DNA of 7,397 nt. It comes from Porticoccus sp. GTDB taxonomy: Bacteria > Pseudomonadota > Gammaproteobacteria > Pseudomonadales > Porticoccaceae. How positions within the stretch are numbered: position 1 is the stretch's first letter; every line of letters starts with the position of its first letter. The stretch covers positions 1 through 7,397 of the forward strand of contig DRHD01000273.1 in the NCBI GenBank assembly GCA_011049795.1, read 5' to 3'. Below are positions 1-6,514 of the stretch, one piece after another. The position numbers were made by a program, and so were the translations under genes. Below the pieces are notes generated by a model that worked only from the letters and a program-made list of their open reading frames with translations, did no database searches and was not told the DNA's origin.

Positions 1-19
1 AGATGTGTATAAGAGACAG
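1..19. other. Nextera/Tn5 mosaic-end adapter (sequencing artefact)
   Basis: Bases 1-19 read AGATGTGTATAAGAGACAG, an exact match to the Tn5 mosaic end used in Nextera library adapters. This is not genomic DNA. Translated in frame 3 it gives the residues MCIRDR, a false N-terminus on the transposase that follows. Genomic sequence starts at base 20 at the earliest. Confidence 0.97.
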
Positions 20-839
20 GAGTCGCGATATGACCGGGAAAAACATTAGGTTTACCGATCAACGGAAGCCATCAAAGTCATTGGCCTTTAAGATTTTTAA
101 TGCAAAAAACGCTGTAAAAGAAGCTCTTTATCCTGGCATGCTTAAACTTGTAGGTATTGTATTAACACAAGTAGAAAGAGGGCTATTACAAGTAAAAGAG
201 GAAGGTGAGCCTTCGGATTTAACGCAACAATGGATTGATAATGTTATCCAATACAGAGACTTATTACTGAAGATTGTAGACCAAACAAGGCGTCGTGTTA
301 TCGAAAAAGAGCGGGTACCGTCATCGGATAAAATCGTCAGTTTATTTGAACCGCACACTGACATTATCGTGAAGGGATTTCGCGATACGCAATATGGTCA
401 TAAGGTTAATTTGTGCAGTGACAAGAGTGGATTTATCACCTATTTTTCGATTGAAGCCGGCAATCCAGCTGACAAAGAATTATTTATACCTGTGCTGCTT
501 TCCTGCCAGGATACCTTCGGCTATTTACCGAGGTCAATTGTTGCCGACGGCGGTTATGCCAGTAAGGATAATGTTTTAAACGGCCGGGCACTGGGAGTTG
601 ATCGAGTGGTGTTCCATAAACGGGTAGGCCTTTCATATCACGAGATGGGCGTAAAAAGAAAAACCTTTGAGCGGTTACGTAATTTCCGAGCAGGGGTGGA
701 GGGAAATATCTCGGAGTTAAAAAGAGCGTTTGGTGCAGGCAAGGCGACATGGAAAGGCCATGATGGCTTCAAGGCCTTTGTTTGGTCATCAGTAATCAGT
801 TATAACCTGGTACGTATGGCTCGGCTGGAATCTGGATAA
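20..839 (+). CDS. DDE transposase, ISNCY-type, 5' truncated
   Basis: This is the C-terminal 272 or so residues of a cut-and-paste transposase, the DNA-binding and strand-transfer enzyme of an insertion sequence. The frame is open from the adapter junction, and no native start is present because the contig begins inside the gene; members of this type usually carry an N-terminal DNA-binding region that is missing here. Visible landmarks, counted from the adapter-derived Met: FEPHTD near residue 120 (likely first catalytic Asp), VADGGYAS at 180-187 (second Asp, D182), and FRAGVEGNISELKRAFGAG at 228-246, whose VEG Glu is the likely third acidic residue. The C-terminal pattern ending in SYNLVRMARL matches ISNCY/IS5-like transposases as I know them. 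Family assignment is by motif recognition only; that it is a DDE transposase is much surer than the family name. It stops with TAA at 837-839. Confidence 0.88.
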
Positions 840-1015
840 AGCACTACAGGCAGGATAAAAGAGTAGAATTTTATTCACCAGCCTTGTGGTGCGACCTCAA
901 ACGGCCAAAAAATGCTTAACCGAGCGAAAAGCGAACAAAAATTGACAGCAGTGCTCCCTGCTAACATTATGCAATGCGAAAAGAGCATGCTGAAAATGGC
1001 GAGAGGCTTTTTTTT
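20..1015 (+). mobile_element. Partial insertion sequence, right-hand portion
   Basis: The element comprises the transposase gene and its 3' non-coding flank. The left end lies off the contig, so the terminal inverted repeats and target-site duplication cannot be defined. The right limit given is only the end of a T8 run at 1008-1015, taken as a plausible outer bound. Between 840 and 1015 there is no gene; a small hairpin (AGCAG 947-951 pairing with CTGCT 958-962) and the palindrome AGCATGCT near 984-991 are visible. Assembly breaking inside an IS is common because IS copies are repeated in the genome. Confidence 0.45.
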
Positions 1016-1040
1016 AAAAAATAACCCATTTATGGATGGG
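1016..1040 (-). terminator. Probable Rho-independent terminator of the MaoC gene
   Basis: On the - strand, two bases after the TAG stop at 1043-1045, the arms CCCAT and ATGGG (plus-strand 1025-1029 and 1036-1040) form a 5-bp stem with a 6-base loop, followed by TTATTTTTT. Position and U-rich tail fit an intrinsic terminator. The stem is short, so strength is uncertain. Confidence 0.5.
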
Positions 1041-1042
1041 CA

Positions 1043-1927
1043 CTAGTTAGTAATACCGGTGCCCAGTTGTAACTCACCGGCCAAGTGTGGCTTTTCGCCT
1101 TTATGATCTTTCATTTCAAATTGATGCTTATCGCCATGACTATTTACCATCAATGTGACAGTGGAGGGTAAAAATATCGGTAGCTTAAAGGCAACGTCAA
1201 TACTGACTGCGCCGTGGTAGTCGGCGGGTAGCAAGTGAGCAACGGTTCTGCTTTTACTCCACATGCCGTGCATGATATGGCGTTTAAAGCCCATTAATTT
1301 TGCTGTCCATGGAAACAAGTGGATAGGGTTGTAATCGCCTGCGGCGGCGGCGTACTGGCGGCCTTTGTTACTGGCAAGTTGCCATTGGATAGATTCGTTA
1401 TAGCTAATGGTTTCGGTTGCAGGTGATTTTTCTTTTTTAATACCACTGCCGCCTTTGCGTATCAACATCACACTGAGGTCATCCCATACCAGTTCACCGT
1501 TGATGCGAACTTCAGTAATAAAACTGGCCTCATAACCTTTCTCGACCTGCTCGGCACTGCCGAAATAGACGCAGAAATCCAAAGTTTCATTAGCACCAAT
1601 GGCTCGCTGCTGGCGGATACGGTTGCGAACGTGGACTACGCCAACAGGGTTAAAGGGGAACTCGGGCTCCAGCATCAGCTGCAAATGCAGGGCAAAAGCC
1701 ATAATGTGCGGGTAGGTTAGGGGCAGGGTGTCACCTTGATCAAAATCACAGACACGACAAAATTTTTCCAGTTTGTTTGCGTCCACCTGGATGCCCTTAG
1801 TGTTGATTTTCAACGGCAGAAATTGTGGCTCACGTTGTTTTGGCTTGCGGCTGGTAGCCGCTTTAAACAGCATGGAGGCCATGCTAGGGATGGCCTTCAT
1901 AGTTATTTGGCGGGTATTGTTATTCAT
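1043..1927 (-). CDS. MaoC-like (R)-specific enoyl-CoA hydratase / acyl dehydratase, double hot-dog
   Basis: This 294-residue protein probably hydrates or dehydrates an acyl-CoA (enoyl-CoA to (R)-3-hydroxyacyl-CoA) in the cytoplasm. The C-terminal half holds the hydratase-2 motif at about 191-209, with AGDYNPIH at 196-203: D198 and H203 have the Asp-x4-His spacing of the catalytic pair in PhaJ/MaoC enzymes. The following segment, with GFKRHIMHGMW at 213-223, is also typical of the family. Residues about 40-155 form a second, catalytically silent hot-dog domain, as in two-domain eukaryotic-type hydratases. The ATG at 1925-1927 is preceded on its strand by AGGA (plus-strand 1935-1938) seven bases away, supporting this start. 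It lies downstream of the GST gene on the same strand, separated by 184 bases that include a REP pair, so it may have its own promoter. The substrate is not readable; beta-oxidation, polyhydroxyalkanoate supply or another acyl-CoA pathway are all possible. Confidence 0.87.
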   Translation of the reverse strand: MNNNTRQITMKAIPSMASMLFKAATSRKPKQREPQFLPLKINTKGIQVDANKLEKFCRVCDFDQGDTLPLTYPHIMAFALHLQLMLEPEFPFNPVGVVHVRNRIRQQRAIGANETLDFCVYFGSAEQVEKGYEASFITEVRINGELVWDDLSVMLIRKGGSGIKKEKSPATETISYNESIQWQLASNKGRQYAAAAGDYNPIHLFPWTAKLMGFKRHIMHGMWSKSRTVAHLLPADYHGAVSIDVAFKLPIFLPSTVTLMVNSHGDKHQFEMKDHKGEKPHLAGELQLGTGITN

Positions 1928-2011
1928 CTATAAGTCCTGCGTATAAAGTAGCTGCGTATAAGGTACATGGGGATAGGCCCGAATGACCCGACTATAAGCC
2001 AAAACACTCTG

Positions 2012-2093
2012 GTAGGGTGGAACATTGTTCCACCACTGTTATTAACAGTATCTTGACCAGATGCAGGTGGATCAAGATCTACCCTACTGTTAA
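2012..2093. repeat. REP pair / BIME-like element: two inverted GTAG-hairpin units
   Basis: Unit 1 on the + strand is GTAG (2012-2015) followed directly by the perfect 19-base palindrome GGTGGAACATTGTTCCACC (2016-2034). Unit 2 on the - strand starts with the same GTAGGGT (plus-strand 2081-2087) and leads into a hairpin with arms ATCTTGA (2050-2056) and TCAAGAT (2072-2078). A further 9-base inverted pair, TTAACAGTA (2042-2050) and TACTGTTAA (2085-2093), brackets unit 2. A GTAG tetranucleotide just 5' of a hairpin, arranged as inverted pairs between genes, is the hallmark of REP sequences mobilised by RAYT (REP-associated tyrosine) transposases. No RAYT gene lies in this window. The element could stabilise or end the GST transcript. 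Only one copy is visible, so its dispersed nature is inferred. Confidence 0.65.
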
Positions 2094-2111
2094 ATCCGTA
2101 TTCTTAAGTAT

Positions 2112-2759
2112 TTAAGATAGCCCTAACATGGCCGCTTCGGCTTCAAGTAGTGGGGCAACCACCGGATCAGACTTTACTCGGCTTATAAATCCGCTCGTTA
2201 GCGGCCAGCGCTGTGCATCCACCTCATAGCCGGCATAACTGGCGTTGATAAAAGCACTGATTAAACTTAGATCCGCAAGCATAAATTGCTCACCAAATAA
2301 AAACCCCGCTGCTGGAACCTGGGATTCAATGTAATCGAGAATCGGTGGCAGATCTTTGTTGATGATTTTTTCAACTAGCTCTTCGTCGGGGTCCTGCTTA
2401 AAGGCCAGCGGACGCAGAAAGCGTTGGAAGAAAATACCGGCGGCTAATTCGGTAACTCGGTTGCCGCCCAGTTCTTCATACCAGCGGGCTCTGGCTCTGT
2501 CCTGGTGGTCCGTAGGGTAGATGGGAGTGTCTGGATAAACATCCTCCAGGTACTCACAAATCACCGTTGAGTCAGAGAGGGTGAAATCGCCGTGTTGTAA
2601 GGCGGGAATTTTACCTAGTGGGCTTATTTTCTGGTACTCGGCATCTTCTTTACCAAAGGGCATTCTTTGGATATGTTCAAAGGGCAAATTTTTTATCGCC
2701 AGTACGGCCAATACTTTTCGGACAAAGGGTGAAGCGGAGGCACCGTGGAGAGTGATCAT
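2112..2759 (-). CDS. Glutathione S-transferase family protein, 215 aa
   Basis: A canonical-length soluble GST, expected to activate glutathione for conjugation, reduction, isomerisation or dehalogenation of an electrophile. The N-terminal thioredoxin-fold domain (about 1-75) shows GASASPFVRKV at 6-16 with candidate catalytic Ser8 or Ser10, the cis-proline loop GKIPAL at 49-54 (Pro52), and SDS at 62-64, the Asp/Glu-Ser pair that binds the gamma-glutamyl end of glutathione. The all-alpha C-terminal domain (about 85-210) contains FGEQFMLADLSL at 155-166 with the conserved Asp163; the usual Ser/Thr N-cap partner three residues earlier is Met160. The ATG at 2757-2759 has AGAGGA (plus-strand 2767-2772) seven bases upstream. 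It is transcribed divergently from the DUF2855-GST operon, suggesting a shared control region. GST class and substrate cannot be assigned with confidence. Confidence 0.9.
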   Translation of the reverse strand: MITLHGASASPFVRKVLAVLAIKNLPFEHIQRMPFGKEDAEYQKISPLGKIPALQHGDFTLSDSTVICEYLEDVYPDTPIYPTDHQDRARARWYEELGGNRVTELAAGIFFQRFLRPLAFKQDPDEELVEKIINKDLPPILDYIESQVPAAGFLFGEQFMLADLSLISAFINASYAGYEVDAQRWPLTSGFISRVKSDPVVAPLLEAEAAMLGLS

Positions 2760-3017
2760 AGCGAGTTCCTCTAATAAAAGCCGTAGTTAGTCTTAGTAAC
2801 TAGCAGAATAAGTCAGGCAGCCAATCTTAGCGACAGTTGCAGTGGATGGCTATCTTTACATATTGTCGCAATCTATGTCATTATATTTATGCTGAATTTG
2901 ACGCCAATAATGACTGTGCTGACCTGGTCCAGATTATTTCTATTAGCCGCTCGTTTTTTAGTGGCTTGCGCTATCATCAAAGCAGTCGTGGTTGCAATTT
3001 TATTGAGGATCAAAACA
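2760..3017. promoter_or_regulatory. Divergent intergenic control region
   Basis: These 258 bases separate the start codons of the - strand GST and the + strand DUF2855 gene and should contain promoters for both. For the + strand, TTTACA (2855-2860) and TTGTCG (2863-2868) lie upstream of an AT-rich stretch (about 2879-2890) that includes TATATT and TTTAT, but no pair has both good hexamers and ideal 17-base spacing. I see no clear operator palindrome. The + strand frame is open from 2889 and would encode a hydrophobic stretch ahead of the DUF2855 protein, but GAGGA at 3005-3009 argues that translation starts at 3018. Confidence 0.4.
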
Positions 3018-4103
3018 ATGACACAGTGCACCGAGTTATGGGTGGATCGCGGGCAATTAAGAAATACCAAAGTGGTTTCTACCGAGTTGGCTGAGCTGAA
3101 CGAGGGTGAGGTGCTGGTTGCTATCGATAAGTTTGGCCTGACCGCTAATAATGTTAGTTATGCGGTGTCCGGTGATGCGATTGGCTATTGGAGGTTCTAT
3201 CCGGCGCAAGACGAGTGGGGCAAAGTGCCTGTATGGGGTTGTGCTAATGTGATTGCTTCCACTTGTGCTGAGGTGCCAGTGGGTGAGCGTTTGTGGGGTT
3301 TTTTCCCGATGGCTAGTCATGTGGTGTTGCAGCCCGGTAATATTGTCGCTGATCAATTTATTGATTTCGCTCAACACCGCAAGGACTTGCCGAGCCTTTA
3401 CAATGCCTATCGCCGTACTCAGGCCGAGCCTGATTTTTTAAGTGCAATGGAAACCGAGCGTTGTTTGCTGTTTCCTTTATTTGCTACGTCTTTCATGCTG
3501 TACGACTATTTGCTCGATAATAATTTTTTTGGCGTGCAGCAAATATTAATTGGCTCCGTGTCATCGAAAACGGGTTTTGGTTTGGCGAAAATGCTACAGA
3601 ATGACCCGCAGGTAACCCCACGTATTATTGGCTTGACCTCAGCGCCCAACGTGGATTTTGTCGAGGGTTTGAATTGCTGTGATGAAATAATTATTTATGG
3701 TGACGAAGCGAATGTGGATGGATCATTAACCAGTGCCTACGTCGATATGTCAGGCGATGTCCGCTTAACCACAGCTTTGCATACCCACGTCGGCGACAAT
3801 ATGGTGGAAAGCTGTATGGTCGGAGCGACGCATTGGGAGCACGGTGGTAAAGCGGGACAATTACCAGGCGCCAAACCGAAATTCTTTTTTGCGCCAGGGC
3901 ATATTGCTAAGCGCGAGGCTGAGTGGGGCCCTGGTGTGGCGATGGCAAAGGCGATGGCAGCCAGTGCCGAAGTGGCAAAAAGTATCGACAGCGAAATGAC
4001 AGTTGAGTGGACCCGAGATGTTTTAGCGCTCGAGGCGTTGTGGTTATCGATGCTGGATAATAAGGTTTCGCCTCAGCGTGGCCAAATGGTTTCACTGCTG
4101 TGA
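3018..4103 (+). CDS. DUF2855 family protein (MDR/quinone-oxidoreductase-like), 361 aa
   Basis: I recognise this as a DUF2855 protein, a poorly characterised bacterial family whose layout resembles medium-chain dehydrogenase/reductases. Residues about 28-110 read like the GroES-like fold (GEVLVAIDKFGLTANNVSYAV at 30-50, then PVGERLWGFFPMASHVVLQP at 87-106). Residues 170-190 (QQILIGSVSSKTGFGLA) resemble a dinucleotide-binding beta-alpha turn in which the usual Gly-rich loop is replaced by a Ser/Lys/Thr-rich one. No zinc-binding Cys/His cluster is apparent, which fits the zinc-free reductases of that superfamily. ATG at 3018 is chosen because GAGGA (3005-3009) sits eight bases upstream; the 43-codon upstream extension would be a spurious hydrophobic leader. 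It is first gene of a + strand operon, 47 bases ahead of a GST. An NAD(P)H-dependent reductase role is an inference from fold resemblance only. Confidence 0.85.
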   Translation: MTQCTELWVDRGQLRNTKVVSTELAELNEGEVLVAIDKFGLTANNVSYAVSGDAIGYWRFYPAQDEWGKVPVWGCANVIASTCAEVPVGERLWGFFPMASHVVLQPGNIVADQFIDFAQHRKDLPSLYNAYRRTQAEPDFLSAMETERCLLFPLFATSFMLYDYLLDNNFFGVQQILIGSVSSKTGFGLAKMLQNDPQVTPRIIGLTSAPNVDFVEGLNCCDEIIIYGDEANVDGSLTSAYVDMSGDVRLTTALHTHVGDNMVESCMVGATHWEHGGKAGQLPGAKPKFFFAPGHIAKREAEWGPGVAMAKAMAASAEVAKSIDSEMTVEWTRDVLALEALWLSMLDNKVSPQRGQMVSLL

Positions 4104-4139
4104 TGGCTTCGATACTGATTACCGCATTAATACAACATT

Positions 4140-4144
4140 GAGAG
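4140..4144 (+). promoter_or_regulatory. Ribosome binding site that sets the start of the second GST
   Basis: GAGAG abuts an ATG at 4145 with no spacing but lies six bases before the ATG at 4151. The second ATG is therefore the likely start, giving an N-terminus MKLYDF that is typical of GSTs. Confidence 0.6.
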
Positions 4145-4150
4145 ATGCCA

Positions 4151-4786
4151 ATGAAATTATATGACTTTCCCCCAGCGCCTAGCCCCCAGCGGGTTAGAAT
4201 GTTTCTCAACGAAAAAGGTCTTTCGCCTCCTGTCACTCAGGTTGATATGGCAGCTAACGAGCAATTAGGCGAGGCTTACCAGTCCATAAATCCTCGCGGT
4301 ACAGTACCTGCGTTAGTTCTCGATGACGGCACCGTGCTCTCAGAAGTGGTGGCTATCTATCGCTATCTGGAAGCGATTCAAAGCGAGCCCCCGTTGCTGG
4401 GAAGTAGTCCTGCAGAACAGGCATTAATTACTGAATGGGATCATCGCGTTGAAATGGAACTGATGATTGCTATTGCCGATACCCTGCGCAATGGTAGTAA
4501 GTCTTTTGCACACCGAGCACTGCCTGGTCGGTTGGATGTTGAGCAAGTACCGGAATTAGTCGAGCGAGGAAAGCTTCGCATTATGGCTTTTTTGGATATT
4601 CTCGATCAGCAGTTGGCAAGTAATGACTATATAGCTGGCGACAGTTTTAGTGCGGCTGATATTACTGCCTACATTGCCGTGGGGTTTTGTAGCTGGGTGA
4701 AAATTTCGATTCCAGAATCGTTAGCGAATCTAAGCGCCTGGTATGAAAAAATTTCGGATCGCGACAGCGCCAAAGCGATGCGTTAA
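4151..4786 (+). CDS. Glutathione S-transferase family protein, 211 aa
   Basis: A standard two-domain cytosolic GST. The thioredoxin-like N-terminal domain begins MKLYDFPPAPSPQRVRMFL, with Ser11 in the position of the catalytic Ser/Cys; RGTVPAL (49-55) carries cis-Pro53, and LSEVVAIYRYLE (63-74) holds the Ser64/Glu65 glutathione-binding site. In the helical C-terminal domain, AGDSFSAADITAY (162-174) contains the folding N-cap box Ser167-x-x-Asp170 that is conserved across GSTs. A start two codons earlier (4145) is possible but has no ribosome binding site spacing. It is the middle gene of the operon and its TAA stop (4784-4786) overlaps the next ATG by one base, so the downstream gene is probably translationally coupled. 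It is clearly different in sequence from the divergent GST at 2112-2759, so these are not recent duplicates. Substrate unknown. Confidence 0.9.
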   Translation: MKLYDFPPAPSPQRVRMFLNEKGLSPPVTQVDMAANEQLGEAYQSINPRGTVPALVLDDGTVLSEVVAIYRYLEAIQSEPPLLGSSPAEQALITEWDHRVEMELMIAIADTLRNGSKSFAHRALPGRLDVEQVPELVERGKLRIMAFLDILDQQLASNDYIAGDSFSAADITAYIAVGFCSWVKISIPESLANLSAWYEKISDRDSAKAMR

Positions 4787-5892
4787 TGAATGCTATCGAA
4801 GCGCCAGTCATACAGATTTATGGTTCCCGGATCTCCTACTTCACGGGCAAGTTGGAGAACTATTTTCGGGTCAAAGGTCTGTCTTACCAGTTTCATTCTA
4901 TTCAGGCGCCGCAAGACGAAAAACGCATTAAGAAAAATATCGGGCTCTATCAAATTCCCGCTGTAATTTTAGCTGACGGGCGTTGGATGACCGATACCAC
5001 TAAAATTATTCAGTGGTTTGAGGCGCAGTCTTTAGAAAATTCAATTATCCCCCGGGATCCTCTACAGGCGTTTTTATGTTTACTCATTGAAGATTATGCC
5101 GATGAGTGGCTGTGGCGTCCGGCGATGCATTATCGTTGGCATTATCCTGAGGGCGCCCATCATTTAAGCCGACATATCGTCGATGAGCATATGAGTGGGA
5201 TACCGGTGCCTGCCGCTTTGAAACGTTGGGTTTTTCGGTTGCGGCAACGGCGTGGTTATACTACGGGTGATGGCATAACGAAGAAAAATGTAGCGGGGGT
5301 GGAGCAGATTTACCTGCGTACTTTACAAACATTACAGGCGATATTTGAGCACAGTCCCTTTATTTTTGGTGACAGGCCCAGCCTTGCGGATATCGGTTTG
5401 TCGGGGCCTTTTTTTCGCCATTTTGCTTTGGATCCGATCCCACAGGAAATCATGCGGCAGCAGGCCCCGGCGGTTTATGAATGGGTTGCCCGGCTGTGGA
5501 ATACCCGCCTTGATCTTTGCAGCAGTGATTGGCTCACGGCGGTGCCGGATGATTTAGGGCCGCTGCTGGATGATATCGGTAAGAGTTACTTGCCATACAT
5601 GAATGCCAACGTGGAAGCGGTGGCCAGCGGTAAAAAACGCTTTGATACAGTGGTCGATGGTGTCGATTATAGAGGGGCGCGCTATTCACGTTATCGTGTT
5701 TGGTGTTTGCAAGAACTGCGCTCGCAATTTTCAGCTCTGCCAGCTGACACGCAAGCAGAAGCGCAAAAACTGTTGGAAAAACATGGTTGCTGGCAACCGC
5801 TGTGGCAGCAACAGGATTTGCCCTTGTTGCCCGATCAAGAGCAGGGGCTTCCTTTTAAGGGCTCAACTAAAATGGTCGGTGTGAACGAATAG
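4786..5892 (+). CDS. Long GST-like protein with C-terminal extension, 368 aa
   Basis: The N-terminal domain is GST-like: IYGSRISYFTGKLENYFRVKG (11-31) contains an SYFTGKLE signature I associate with a family of long bacterial GST-like proteins. It also has QIPAV with cis-Pro58, and DTT at 70-72 in the glutathione-binding turn. The helical domain is enlarged by an insert at about 110-170 rich in Trp, His and Arg. It contains FGDRPSLADIGLSGPFFRHF (194-213) with the N-cap box Ser199-x-x-Asp202. About 110 residues follow the normal end of the fold (from about 255). They are mostly polar and end near 368, so the protein is roughly 150 residues longer than a classical GST. The start ATG overlaps the stop of the previous GST (TAATG); no good ribosome binding site is visible, which fits coupling. 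It may form a complex or act in sequence with the two upstream products. Catalytic activity is not certain, since the usual Ser/Cys/Tyr nucleophile position is ambiguous. Confidence 0.85.
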   Translation: MNAIEAPVIQIYGSRISYFTGKLENYFRVKGLSYQFHSIQAPQDEKRIKKNIGLYQIPAVILADGRWMTDTTKIIQWFEAQSLENSIIPRDPLQAFLCLLIEDYADEWLWRPAMHYRWHYPEGAHHLSRHIVDEHMSGIPVPAALKRWVFRLRQRRGYTTGDGITKKNVAGVEQIYLRTLQTLQAIFEHSPFIFGDRPSLADIGLSGPFFRHFALDPIPQEIMRQQAPAVYEWVARLWNTRLDLCSSDWLTAVPDDLGPLLDDIGKSYLPYMNANVEAVASGKKRFDTVVDGVDYRGARYSRYRVWCLQELRSQFSALPADTQAEAQKLLEKHGCWQPLWQQQDLPLLPDQEQGLPFKGSTKMVGVNE

Positions 5893-6107
5893 CAGGCTAG
5901 TTATTGTTTGAAAAAGGCTATGCCACCAATATGATTTTTAAATTTATCGCCGTGTATACCTCTACTTAACCCTCACCAATATTGAATTCCCCGACGAGAC
6001 GAGCGTGCCTTGTTTGCAGTGTCATGTGTTGAAACTATAAGCGAATGATCACGTTGCTGCTCAACGATTTAGTGGCGTAGGCCGAAGGGCGATTATTGCA
6101 TCTGTTT
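5893..6107. other. Convergent intergenic region, no gene recognised
   Basis: The 215 bases lie between the stop of the + strand operon and the stop of the - strand DUF3703 gene. I see no convincing intrinsic terminator for either. Visible items: two copies of CACCAATAT about 50 bases apart (near 5926 and 5974), a hairpin CGTTG-CTGCT-CAACG (6052-6066) without a T tract, and GTAGGCCGAAGGGC (6077-6090), which might be a degraded GTAG hairpin like those of the REP pair at 2012-2093. Confidence 0.5.
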
Positions 6108-6472
6108 CTATGTGTTTGCTTTCACCTTGGCAATAATTTCAGCAAGTTCGGGTTTGATCGGCATTTTTTTAACCGGGCTGACATTACTACCACCTGTGTT
6201 ACCAGCAGGGACACCCTTGATTGCGGTTAATGCTGCCGCGCCAATAATACGGATAATTTGGCCAGCAATTTCATTAAGATCATTTTTTTAATAGCCCACT
6301 TTAACATTAGAAAATGAACCTTTACATGCCAATAGGTGGACTCTTGACCTAAGACATGTGCATTTTCTAAGTGAGTAAACGCGGAGTATAAATCACCAGA
6401 TGATAGCGCTTTTTCAGATTTTGATAGCTCGTTCTCTACATGTGGTGAAATGGCCTTGGCAAATTTACTCAA
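6108..6472 (-). pseudogene. DUF3703 family protein gene, frameshifted at A7
   Basis: The product is recognisable as DUF3703, a family of about 120 residues with no established function. The first part carries the conserved core HLENAHVLGQESTYWHVKVH and runs to WAIKK. There the coding strand has seven A (plus-strand T7 at 6283-6289), after which the frame is wrong and ends at 6227. Reading on in the -1 frame gives NDLNEIAGQIIRIIGAAAL, then VPAGNTGGSNVSPVKKMPI, and stops at TAG 6108-6110, a full-length family C-terminus. One extra A (A8) would restore a single frame of about 121 residues. Possible causes are an indel or assembly error in the homopolymer, a true mutation, or slippage during expression. 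The start is TTG in either case: the TTG at 6470-6472 has GGAAGA six bases upstream, while a second TTG at 6476-6478 is directly next to it. It follows the phosphatase gene by about 40 bases, so the two are probably co-transcribed. Confidence 0.82.
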
Positions 6473-6478
6473 TGTCAA

Positions 6479-6484
6479 TCTTCC
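6479..6484 (-). promoter_or_regulatory. Ribosome binding site for the DUF3703 gene
   Basis: GGAAGA on the - strand lies six bases before the TTG at 6470-6472 and directly abuts the TTG at 6476-6478. It favours the inner TTG as start. The only nearby ATG (plus-strand 6485-6487) is closed by a stop after two further codons. Confidence 0.5.
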
Positions 6485-6514
6485 ATGGGATAGTGGCGTT
6501 CGTGGATATACGGC

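Noticed and set aside
2889..3017. N-terminal extension of the DUF2855 frame that resembles a membrane segment or signal peptide
   Set aside because: A good GAGGA site eight bases before the ATG at 3018, and family-like sequence starting there, make the hydrophobic leader a chance open frame.
5901..5972. Short - strand frame reading GIHGDKFKNHIGGIAFFKQ before a TAA
   Set aside because: The amino-acid run looks coherent, but it is only about 23 codons, lacks a start codon and ribosome binding site, and matches no family I can name.
6077..6090. Possible third GTAG hairpin (GTAG-GCC-GAAG-GGC)
   Set aside because: Three-base-pair stem and different sequence from the REP pair; could easily be chance.
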